Shown: piece by piece, positions 10,901-21,217 of the stretch
Layout of the letters: the number at the start of each line of letters is the position of its first letter
How positions within the stretch are numbered: the first letter of the stretch is position 1
DNA from: Ipomoea triloba
Lineage: Eukaryota; Streptophyta; Magnoliopsida; Solanales; Convolvulaceae
DNA: 64,000 nt
Direction of reading: 5' to 3'
Assembly (NCBI RefSeq): GCF_003576645.1
Contig: NC_044924.1
Location: 29,417,600 to 29,481,599 of the forward strand
Translations under genes and position numbers: made by a program
Notes under the pieces: generated by a model
Database searches by the model: none
Told to the model about the DNA's origin: nothing
What the model saw: only the letters and a program-made list of their open reading frames with translations

Positions 10901-12523
10901 TCGTAAGTACAAAGAAAGATGGATCTTTTAGCACCAAAAGGAAATGGAAAAGGCATATGTCTGTTCTACTTACTTATAAGAGCAATGACTCACCAATGAA
11001 GTAATTAGAGTAGAACAGCAGGGGATACTTCCCCACTTTTTGAAAAATAATAATAGATAAATAAATAGAAGGAACACTTTCCTAGCCCATCTTCCTCAAA
11101 CTCTCACTTGGCAAACCATTTTATGAAATCTGAAGCGAAACCTAAATGAATATTGATGAGAATATTTAATGAACTTGAGACTTCCAAACAAAAAATGATT
11201 CAGTTCCTTGGTGTTAATTACACTGACAAATAGCTTCTCTGTAAAAGGAGGAAAGGACAATGAAAAGACTAACCAACCTACAGACTCAACACTTCCAAAT
11301 GAAAATCGTTTGGTTCTGCATACCTAAAGACTAAAAGCCAAAGAAGTAAGCCAGAAAAGTACTAATCTTTTCAGAGCAAAAATCAAATGCAACCAATGTA
11401 GATCCTTTATTTCTCTCACCCAGCCAAGTAATGCACAATCATAGTAATTACACATCTGTTTCCATATTCCACTGACCTCATAAGTAAAGGCACTTCCTTT
11501 ACTTATCAAATGAAAAATAAGAAAGCAATTGAATAAGATACAAGCAAATGCAACTAAGGTAGATGTAGATCCTCCTGCTTAAAGAAGGAAAAATCCTACA
11601 TCAAGCAAATAAAGAAACATACAGTTCCAGTCTTTCAGATAATAGATACATTTAGTAGATTTGAGCAATATAAATGTGTATCTATCTCTATAATCATCAT
11701 TACTTTCATGAGAAAAATTTTACCTCTCCGGGCTCTACAGTAATTACATGGGGTGTGAAACCAACTCCAGCAGAACCTGTCAATCATTAATTTAAGGTAT
11801 TAACTATGAAGTCACAACCAAATTTAGGGAAAAGAAGAAATTAAGGGAAATAAAAGTCAGCATACCAAGAGCGTCCATTTGTTTCTTGACGGAGCCAGGA
11901 GGCCTGCCTCGAGCCTTTTTGACCTGATTCTCCGAGGAGGGAGTGGCGGCGGCGCTGGAGCCGGCCCCGGCCCCGGCCGCAGAGTCAGGGTGGGCCACCA
12001 TGGATGAAATCGGAGTGACCGGCGTAGGAGAGAGGCCCAGAGCAATGTTACCATCTGGGGAGTACTTCCTAGGTCGGCCCCTCTTCTTCTTGGCGGGCTC
12101 AATGCTGAAACCCGAAGCCCCAGGGGAGGACCCATCGGAATAATCCATGGCGGCGGCGGGGGCGGCGGGTTTAGGAGCGGGACCCGGACCCGAACCCGCA
12201 CCCGTACCCGTACCCACCATGGAATTGAACGGAAAGCGAGGGTTTTGCTGAGATTGCTGCTGCTGCTGGTGCTGATGATGCTGCTGTTGCTGTTGCTGGT
12301 GCTGGTGGTGGTGCATCATGGCGCTGTTGTGGGCAGAGACGTTGTTGGGCATGGCGGCGTAGGAGTTGGGTTGTTGGGGTGGCGCCACCATCATGGTGGG
12401 CCCCCCGGGTTGTTGCTGGTGGTGATGGTGGTGGTGGAATTGCGGCTGCGGGTGGTGGAGGGTTTGGGGGTGGTGATGGTGGTGGTGGTGGGGCAGGGGG
12501 AGTTGGGAATCTTGAGAATCCAT
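7941..12523 (-). CDS. AT-hook motif nuclear-localized (AHL) protein, two AT-hooks plus PPC domain
   Basis: Five coding exons (minus): 12523-11866, 11776-11724, 9625-9494, 8473-8312, 8216-7941; all GT-AG, giving 426 residues. The N-terminus (1-100) is extremely His/Gln-rich. AT-hook 1 is KKKRGRPRKYSPDG (core ~148-154) and AT-hook 2 RGRPPGSVKK (core ~205-211). The PPC/DUF296 domain spans about 228-350: TPHVITVEPGE, then IMEFSQQGPRTVCILSAIGA, then GQFEIISLSGSF, then GSFIADGKKPKYK. AHLs bind AT-rich minor groove DNA in the nucleus and form trimers through PPC, acting as chromatin/transcription regulators. Two hooks (RGRPRKY type plus RGRPPGS type) and introns fit the intron-containing Type II group. 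Intron 2 (2.1 kb) and intron 3 (1.0 kb) carry repeats. The exact orthologue is not assigned. Confidence 0.93.
8975..9115. mobile_element. Small foldback element in AHL intron 3
   Basis: gtttttagggttgtaccgag and, on the other strand, gtttttggagttgtactggg form facing arms either side of a short loop, with flanking ggcac motifs. About 140 bp, no coding capacity. A taa/tta triplet tract (about 8916-8950) lies just to its left. Confidence 0.5.
10094..10293. repeat. Compound tandem repeat (31-bp x4, 42-bp x1.8) in AHL intron 2
   Basis: Four perfect 31-bp units beginning agtgattatcaaacttatgg start at 10094, 10125, 10156 and 10187. They are followed by a 42-bp unit (agtaaaaggtagaaaag...) at 10218 and a partial second copy at 10260. 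Both unit types end in or are linked by gcttcta, suggesting successive slippage at that motif. Confidence 0.95.
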
Positions 12524-12753
12524 TTTTGTAAGTACAAAGAGAACAAAAAAAAAAAATGTAAGATCAACTGCTTCTACTTCGCCTTGAGAAAGAGAGAGTT
12601 TTGTTGTTTCTTTCTATGATTGTGAAAACCAAAAACAAAACACATATAAATTAATAAGAAAACAGAAAAAAGGGTTTTTGAAATGCCGGTTTGGAGATCG
12701 TGGATTTGGGTGTGGGGGCAGGGCAAGGCGACGGTGCGGGCGGGCTGTTTGGA
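12524..12753 (-). promoter_or_regulatory. AHL 5' leader and proximal promoter region
   Basis: Upstream of the AHL ATG on the minus strand lie a CT/GA-rich leader (ctctctttctcaagg) and a T-rich stretch, typical of plant 5' UTRs. No decisive TATA box could be chosen. The duplicated repeat block begins immediately beyond, at about 12754, so the promoter is short or partly repeat-derived. Confidence 0.35.
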
Positions 12754-15700
12754 TACTCAAAAAACCTAAATACAAATTGAGTTTACATTAGAGATGATGA
12801 TGATGAGAGAGACTTCCATTGCAACTTTAACACTTCTATGTTAATGTCACCTCCTCAAATCTCAATTTACCTAGTTGGCATTGAGAAATCTAATCTTGTA
12901 ACAAAGATCTAACATTGAATCCAACAATTGATTTTGTAGATATTAATTTCCAAATATTTCCATTTAAGTGAAACTCTAATGTCCACTGTATAAAGAAAAA
13001 CACTACACTTTTAATTATACAGTTGTTTATCAAGTTGAAACGTAAGACTTATATTTTAATTTATTCAGAGGTCAATAATTTTATTTTCAAATTGTGGTAC
13101 CGTAATAGCTTTATTATAATTACCCTAATTTCTCCTTATTTTCTGATCCCTCTTTATTTCTTTAAGTATAACGGACAAATAAGTGCAAGGATTTCGTGAA
13201 ATTGCAGTCAACATGATGTGGAACTTCAAGAAAATCGTGATACTTTTTCGAAGGGTGGCGTGTTAACGCATTGAAAAAGTATTAGAGAAATGTGGAATTA
13301 CAAGAACATCCTCATAAAGTGATGATCAGAAATGATGTTACTCAATTTCTTCACATGAAAGATCAAATTGACAACTTGCATAACAATTCAGATGCAATAT
13401 TTAAACAAATTAAAGGACACATTTTTTACTTCAACATGTTAAACAATTGAGAGACCAAAAATGCATTTTCCATTTGTACAATTAAAACAATGTCATTTTA
13501 TTAGTTGTTTACTTGTTCCAAACACTATTTTCAAATGGTGGTCTCATAACTCATAAGGATTTTATTCTAACAACCCTAGTTTCCCATTCTTTCCCGACCC
13601 CGGCCTCCCTATTTCAAATGGTGGTCTCACTCATAAGGATTTTATTGTAACAACCATAGTTTCCCATTCTTTCTCGATTCCTTCATAATTGAGCTCTTTA
13701 AGTATAAATAACAAAACAAGTGCAAGGGTAACGTGGATTTGTCATAAGCATGATGTGGAATTTTCAAGACTGTTTTGCAGGGTGGTGGGGTGTTAAGACT
13801 TTGAAAAAGTATCAGATAAATGTGAAATTGCAAGAACACCCTCATAAAAAGCGATGATTCGAAACGATGTTAGTGACTTCTTTCGGTGACAACTTGTACA
13901 ACAATTTAGAGATAAAATTTGAACAAATTAAGATACAAGTCATTTTATTTCAAAATGCTAAACAAACAAGAGACCAAAAATACATTTTCTTTTTGTACAA
14001 TAAAAAAAACATTTTATTAGTTCTTCAAAATGTTATTCCAAATTGTGGTTTCCTCAAGGCTTTATTGCAACGGCTCTAATATCTCCTCTTTTTTTTTTAT
14101 CCCTCCTTAATTGAGCTCTTTAAATATAATTGGCAAGCAAGTGTAAGGGTTTCGTGAATTTGTCATCAGCATGATGTGGAACTTCAAGAAAATCATGATA
14201 TTTTTTTAGCAGTGGCAGCGTGTTAAGACTTTGAAAAAAGATTAGGAAATGTGAAATTACAAGAATAACCTCATAAAGCAATGATTGGAAATAGTGTTAC
14301 TCACTTCTTTCACATGAGAGCTTAATAGACAACTTGGATAACAATTTAGAGATAATATTTAAACAAATTAAGATACAAGTCATTTATTTCCAGGGCCAAT
14401 CCAAACATTTTATATGCCCGAAGCGAAATTAAAAAAAAAAAAAAAGTGTCCCTATATAGAAAATCTAAAACTTAAATTTAATAATATTAAAAAATTGATA
14501 ATATCAAATAACATGAAATAAGATTAGAACATTTTCAACAATTTTTTAAATACAAAAATAATCATAACAAAAAAAAAAAATTCTATGTGCTTTAATTTAC
14601 TCGATGCAAAATCATCAATAATTGCGTCAAGATTAATATTTTCTAGCATATCTTTCTCAATACACAAAATCACCAAACCATTCTTTCTTGTATCATTGAA
14701 GATCTCAAGTAGGTTTTCAATATATTTTCAACATTATACTCATTTGATAAATTATTATGTCCACCCAAAGGACTATTATTTTTTATTTTATCTCGTCCAC
14801 TCAAATTACCAATATCTTCATCAATATGATATTGATTACTCAAATTTTCATTAAATTATTCAAGATTATCTACATTTGGTTTCTTTAAATTTTCATTAGA
14901 GGATCCTATTATGAAATATGGTAAACAAACAAGAGACCAACAATGCATTTTCTTTTATGTACAATAAAAAAGAATGACATTTTAATTTATTAATTGTTCC
15001 AAACGTTATTACAAAATGTGGTTTCATAAGGGCTTTATTGTAACAACCATAATCTCTTCTTTTTTTTTTTTTTTTTTTTTTCCGATCCCTCCTTAATTGA
15101 ACTCTTTAAGTATAATTTACAAAAAAGTGTTAGGAAATATTACTATGAAAATAATAATTTCCAGGAAAACAAGCGCAAAAGGACGAAAGGTTTGTAGTTT
15201 AGTTCGAGTCGAGCGAAACACTCTTTCCTTAAAACCTTATTTGCTACCTCCCTTTGATGCTAGGAGCATTGTAGCTTAGGTTTTCCAAGAATAAATGAAC
15301 TATGATTTAATGTTTGAACACTCAAATAGTTAAACCCAATGAATTAAAACATGTTTAGAACAGAGAGTTGATGATGAAGATGAGCACGGTTTTTAGAAAG
15401 TAGAAAGATGTAGATTTTCAGTGTGTAAAATCTTCATCTCATCCTAGGTATATATATGAGATGAATAATTAATAGCAATTATCATGACATTTACACTGAC
15501 AATAAAATCAATCTATGTAACATTCATAATCTTCAAACATTTATCTGTAACTTAATTCTAAAATTTAAAATTGCAATTAATTTGAAATTAATTCCGTTAG
15601 AATCGGAATAAATATGTTCTAGAACGGTACTCCGAAAAGTACCTACGAAGAGTACTTCCTAGAAATAACACTGACCAATACTCCGAAAGGTTACAACTGA

Positions 15701-15862
15701 GTAATGACCCTTCGGTCATAGGGCTAGTCACTCGCCTTGTGACTCTTTGAATTGGTCACAAGGTCGAGTAGTCACTACTCGTACTGCTTGGTCAGTGGTA
15801 GCAAATGTTGAAAAATATTTTCAAAAAATTAACATAACTTAGCACGCAAGACCATCCACTTT
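12754..15862. repeat. Repeat block, copy A (four internal subunits)
   Basis: Begins actcaaaaaacctaaatac... and is matched along its length by copy B (15863-18605). Inside are four subunits of roughly 0.4-0.5 kb, each marked by a variant of ttgagctctttaagtataa (near 13154, 13690, 14112, 15099) followed by gcatgatgtggaacttcaag and cacatgagag motifs. The right third resembles an LTR-like sequence also found at 62.05-62.64 kb. No credible protein is encoded. Copy A carries a ~525-bp insertion absent from B. Confidence 0.8.
14392..14917. mobile_element. Insertion within repeat copy A, hAT-like left end
   Basis: Subunit 3 of copy A is interrupted between tttatttc and atatggtaaacaaac; the equivalent place in copy B is continuous. 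The inserted DNA starts cagggccaatccaaac, reminiscent of the CAGGG terminus of hAT elements, but a matching right end and target duplication were not found. Type is uncertain. Confidence 0.4.
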
Positions 15863-16726
15863 TACTCAATAAACCTAAACACAAATTGAGTTTACATTAG
15901 AGATGATGATGAGAGAGACTTCCATAGTTCCATTGCATTTTCAACACTTCCATGTTAATGTCACCCCCTCAAATCTCAATCTGCCTAGTTGGCATTGAGA
16001 AATCTAATCTTGGAACAAATCTAACATTGAATCCAACAATTGATTTTGTGGATCTTAATTTCCAAATATTTCCATTTAAGTGAAATTCTAATGTCCAATT
16101 TGTAACAGGAAAAAAAAAATAGACTTTTGATTATTCAATTATTTATCATGTTGAAACGTAAGACTTATATTTTAATTTATTCATAGGTCAATAATTTTAT
16201 TTCCGAATTGCGATTCCGTAATAGTTTTATTGTAATGACCCTAATCTCTCCTTATTTTCCGATTTCTCTTTAATTGAGCTCTTTAAGTATAACGGACAAA
16301 TAAGTGCAAGGATTTCGTGAATTTGCCGTCAACATGATGTGGAACTTCAAGAAAATCGTGATACTTTTTTGAAGGGTGGCGTGTTAACACAATGAAAAAG
16401 TATTAGAGAAATGTAGAATTACAAGAACATCCTCATAAAGCGATGATTAGAAATGATGTTACTCAATTCCTTCACATGAGAGATCAAATTGACAACTTGC
16501 ACAACAATTCAGATGCAATATTTAAATAAATTAAAGGACAAGTTCTTTTACTTCAACATGTTAAACAATTGAAAGACCAAAAATGCATTTTCCCTTTGTA
16601 CAATAAAAAAAAAAGACATTTTATTAGTTGTTCACTTGTTCCAAACGTTATTTCAAATGGTGGTCTCATAAGGGTTTTATTGTAACAACCCTAGTCTCTC
16701 CTTCTTTCCCGATCCCTCCATTTTTT

Positions 16727-16778
16727 TTGAATACAACTGACCCTATTACATTGTAGTATCTGTTCATTCCTTATCCCT
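16727..16778 (-). mobile_element. Ultra-short SINE-derived retroposon
   Basis: On the minus strand: atgaacagatactac, then a short body, ending tattcaaaaaaaa. It is flanked by atccctccat on both sides (about 10 bp), and copy A of the block lacks it. Equivalent to the last ~45 nt plus poly-A of the SINE at 34540-34663. Confidence 0.65.
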
Positions 16779-17561
16779 CCATAATTGAGCTCTTTAAGTG
16801 TAAATGACAAAACAAGTGCAAGGGTAACATGGATTTGTCATAAGCATGATGTGGAATTTCAAGATTTTTTTGAAGGGCGGTGGGGTGTTAAGACTTTGAA
16901 AAAGTATTAGATAAATGTGAAATTGCAAGAACACCCTCATAAAAGCGATGATTTGAAACGATGTCAGTCACTTCTTTCACATGAGAGATTAAATTGACAA
17001 CTTGTATAACAATTTAGAGATAATATTTAAACAAGTTAATATACAAATCCTATTATTTCAACATGCATGCTAAATAAACAACAGACCAAAAATACATTTT
17101 CCTTTGGTACAATAAAAAAAAAACAATTTATTAGTTGTTCCTAATGTTATTCTAAATTGTGGTTTCCTTGGGGCTTTATTGCAACGGCTCTAATATCTCA
17201 TTCTTTTTTGATCCCTCCTTAATCGAGCTCTTTAAGTTGACAAACAAGTGCAAGTGTTTCGTGAATTTGTCATCAGCATGATGTGGAACTTCAAGAAAAT
17301 CATGATGCTTTTTTTAGCGGTGGTGGAGTATATATTAAGACTTTGAAAAAGTATTAAGAAATGTGAAATTACAAGAATAACCTCATAAAGCAATGATTGG
17401 AAATGATGTTACTCACTTCTTTCACATGAGAGCTTAATTTGACAACTTGCATAACAATTTAGAAACAATATTTAAACAAATTAAGATACAAGTCTTTTAT
17501 TTCAATATGCTAAACAAACAAGAGACCAAAAATGCATTTTCCTTTTGTACAATAAAAACAA

Positions 17562-17880
17562 GAGTTAATAGTAGCTTAGGTTCTTTAAGTATGGTGGCGG
17601 TGCCGCATTTAGTGTTAAACTTTTAATTTAACCACACATGGTCCTTCAACTTTCAAATTTAACCAGTTGTGGTCCTTTCGTTAGTTTAAGTAAGGGTAAA
17701 GTTAGAACCAGTGCTGGTTAAAAAATTGAAAGTTGAAGGACTATGGGTAATTAACTTGAAATTGAAGGAGTATGGGCTATTAAATTTGAAAGTTGAAGGA
17801 CCACGAGTGGTTAAATTGAAAGTTTAGGACTACATGTGACGGAGTCACTATACTCGGAGGATTCCAACTAGTATTAACTC
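17562..17880. mobile_element. MULE-like MITE, GAGTTAA termini, 10-bp target duplication
   Basis: Starts gagttaatagtagcttagg and ends ...ctagtattaactc. Arms of about 70 bp pair (cctccgagtatagtgactc against its complement). The flanks ataaaaacaa (17552-17561) and ataaaaataa (17881-17890) are a 10-bp target duplication with one mismatch. The long duplication and long TIRs suggest Mutator-like mobilisation. Non-coding; same family as 29091-29363. Confidence 0.8.
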
Positions 17881-18605
17881 ATAAAAATAATGACATTTTA
17901 TTAGTTTCCAAACGTTATTCCAAAATGTGGTTCCATAAGGGATTTATTGTAACAACCATAATCTCTCATTCTTTTCCGATCACTCCTTAATTGAGCTCTT
18001 TAAGTATAATTGACAAACAAGTGTTAGGAAATATTACTACAAAAAAAAATTCAAGGAAAACAAACACAAAAGGACGAAAGGTTTGGAGTTTAATTCGAGT
18101 CGAGACTACATCCCTTTGGTGCTAAGAGCGTTGTAGTCTAGGTTTCCCAAGATAAAACGAATTACGCTTTAAAGTGTGAGCACTCAAACAGTTAAACCCA
18201 GCGAACTAGAACATGTTTATAACATAGAGATTTGAGGGGGAAGATGAGCCAAGTTTTTGAAAAGTAGAAAGCTGATGATTTTTAGTGTGTTAAATCTTCT
18301 GCTCATCCTAGGTATATATAGGAGATGAAGAATTAATACCAATTATCATGGCATTTACAATAACAATAAAATCAATCTATGTAACCTTACTTCATAACCG
18401 ACAAGGCGACAAAACATTTATCTGGAACATAATTCTAAAATTTAAAATTAAAATTAATTTGAAATTAATTAAAATTAATTATGTTAGAATCAAAATTAAT
18501 AGTTAATATGTTCCAGAACGGTACTCCGATAAGTACCTATGAAGAGTACTTCTAGAAGTAACACCGACTAGTATTCTGAAAGGTTACAATTGAATAGTGA
18601 CTGTT

Positions 18606-19689
18606 GCTTCGTTCTTCTTACTTCATCTGCTAATTTTTACTACAACGGGTATTCGTCTTGACTGGTCTACTGCTTCAATTGCAATGGAACTACGGGGGAG
18701 TCTATTCATAGTTCTAATATAAAACTTCTTAAGACCTTAGAGACATCATATCATCAAAATCTAAATACACTCATTCTTAACAAAACGAAAGTTGGAATGA
18801 TGGTTGAAGAACATTCCAACAAGGGGAAGGAAATATTTCATTTAAATGCGAGGTCATAATCAAGTGCATTATGTTGGGGAGACAAAGCGAAAGGTCGAGC
18901 TTAACCCTTACCTCAAGAGTTTATTCCAGTGCATGATTTAAGGGAGAGCTAGAGTCAGTACACCCATATCCAAACAAACTAACTACAAACACATATCCAA
19001 GGTTAGCTAATATTGACCCCAACATATCTAGGAAGGGGCCTACCATTAGGGTCACTCCACTCAAGCATAAAGCAAAACATAAGTTCGACTCAACTAACTC
19101 CTATCCCATGTGAAGAATTGCTAGCCCAATGCCAATTAATGGGGGAGCTAATTTCATAGCAGATAGCTGAGCCCAACACTCACGACAGGGCTTGAGGTAG
19201 CCTCGTCCCACATACATGCTTTCATAAGAAGAGACTTGAGGTCAAGAAATCAAAATCTAGTTCTATGCTTGCAACAATTGAAATTTTAGCTGAAGATGGT
19301 CTGAATCTACCCATAAAAAATGATGAAAATATTATTTTTTTCATGAGATTATAAGTGGTGAGTTTCTTGAGCTATGCAAGTTTAATGTGACTTACAATCT
19401 CATTAATATTGCAATCCACATTTTTTTTTTGAATTAATCATAATAGAATCTATATATGATTATTGACACTCGGCAATTTTTTACATGACACGAAATTGGA
19501 TACAAAAATAGCTGGTTCAAGCTTATTCTTATTGTGTCTCGCGTCATTAATAAGTTGATGTGATAACCACACGTATAGTTTTAAGTTCTTAACACATTAA
19601 TATTATTTTATTTACACATTTACATGAATGCATTATGCAATAAGTTAATATTCAATTAATGACATGTTTACAATTTAAGTATTTCTATT
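18606..19689. other. Intergenic stretch without recognised feature
   Basis: About 1.1 kb of less AT-rich DNA. Several short frames exist but none resembles a known family. Its composition suggests an old element interior, but nothing specific supports that. Confidence 0.4.
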
Positions 19690-19998
19690 TTTTGAAAAAA
19701 ATACCACCTCATATATTAAGAAATAGGAAATAAATGCTCAATACAAGAAGGAATAGAAAGGTTCCAAACAAATGGATCGGACTAGACTGTGAATCTACTG
19801 CCCTAGCGCTAATCTACGGATAAACTGAAAGGACACTGATTCGAAGTGCATAATAAGAGAACGACACCCCTCAATAATACAACCAACATAACAAAGTCTG
19901 AGGACGGAGCGTTTAGGAGATGACAAACATTGAGACAATCCAACTCGACATGCACATGCCCCCAACCTTCTTCTTTCATCTAAGACAATGCCTCCTTT
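19690..19998 (-). pseudogene. LINE-type RNase H (RVT_3) relic with 3' tail
   Basis: Minus-strand translation gives MKEEGWGHVHVELDCLNVCH, then after a frameshift CRSLIMHFESVSFQFIRR. These match the pattern of the RVT_3 RNase H domain that ends many plant LINE polyproteins (HVExDCLxV ... SFxRRxAN). It is followed by an AT-rich 3' region and TTTTTTTCAAAAA. A frameshift and in-frame stops make it dead. It abuts a TIR element at about 20001. Confidence 0.55.
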
Positions 19999-20000
19999 AT

Positions 20001-20337
20001 AGTGTTTGGTTCGAGGAATTGCAATTCCCTACAAATGATGAATTGCAATTCATGGGGTACTCCCCATGAATTGCAATTTGGTGGAGAGGAGGGGAAATTT
20101 GTTGGTGTAAAGACAATTTTGCCCCTCCTCTCATACCCTTTGTCTTTTTTTTTTCTTTTAATTTGAAAAAAATTATTATTATTATTATTATTATTTTGAA
20201 ATAATAATAATAATTATTATTATTTGAAATAATAATTATTATTATTATACTTATTATTATTATTATTTATTATTATTACTACTACTACTACTACTACTTC
20301 CCCCCTAATTTCATTAATCCTCCCAACCAAACGCCCC
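20001..20337. mobile_element. TIR element related to the one at 4.8-5.4 kb
   Basis: Ends gtgtttggttcgagg and, on the other strand, ggggcgtttggttgggagg. The interior shares gaattgcaattc palindromes, ggagaggagggg and the long tta/taa tracts with 4836-5443. No transposase. Confidence 0.6.
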
Positions 20338-21217
20338 GTTAATGCTAAAGCTTTGACCGTGTGATGATCATTTAAACATCTAAGGGTATTTATTTCAAAT
20401 AATACTAGTAGCAACAACTATTACTACTAGATTTATTTTATTGTAATACTATTATAATGTATTGTATTATAAAAACTTTCTATCTAATTTGTAGTTTATT
20501 GCATCATTATAATTCAAAATAATAAATTTTTCCTAAAAATTAATTTTCAAGGAGTAGGTAAGACATATCCATGTTTTGCTATTATTATAATTGTATTTGA
20601 CACTATTTTTTAAAAATTGTTATTGTTGTTTAGATGTGAATATGTGATAAATAGTTGTATGAATTTTAAAGAAAATGAAAAAAAAAAATTAAGTTTAGGA
20701 ATTAATCATGTCAATTCGTGTATTGCCGAGTTATTTTGTAATTCATGTATACAATTTAAAATTAGTATTGGTATTGGTGTATGTAATTTAATTTTAACAA
20801 ATCGCATTCATCTATAATCCAAATCCTTTGATTTATGTGAAAATGTGTGGTTTTTATTCAAAGTTGAGCACGCTCCACATAGGTAAAAAAATGTACTTTG
20901 TGACCTTAATTTAATAAATAATCACAAAAATGTAAATTGAATACATAAATACACATTATGATCTCAACCGGCAACGGACCAATCAACCTAAACTGATGCA
21001 CTTAAAAAAAAACAAAAAACAAATATAAAACTCTTATTAGAAGTCTATAATCCAAACCTGATAATATCAATATATCATGCCTAAACACATAACTAGAACG
21101 CGAATTGGCCATTGCCACATCACCAGCAATTCGATTTGGAGAGCAGAAAATGGGATGTTAATATTAACCACTCCTTCTGGTTTATCCGGTAGCTAAAACT
21201 ATACCCCGACGAATTGA
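20338..21217 (+). promoter_or_regulatory. Upstream region of ferredoxin C2
   Basis: About 0.9 kb between the TIR element and the FdC2 ATG. It is AT-rich with no gene of its own. No TATA box or named light-response element could be fixed with confidence. Confidence 0.3.

Larger units (their letters stand above)
15863..18605. repeat. Repeat block, copy B (four internal subunits)
   Basis: Direct repeat of copy A with scattered substitutions and small indels. Subunit markers are near 16273, 16787, 17224 and 17992. It has acquired two insertions that A lacks: a ~55-bp SINE-derived tail near 16727-16778 and a 319-bp foldback element at 17562-17880. The right third (about 18020-18605) is the LTR-like segment. 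Confidence 0.8.

Noticed and set aside
12245..12619. 124-codon plus-strand frame rich in Leu/Val
   Set aside because: Antisense shadow of the AHL His/Gln exon.
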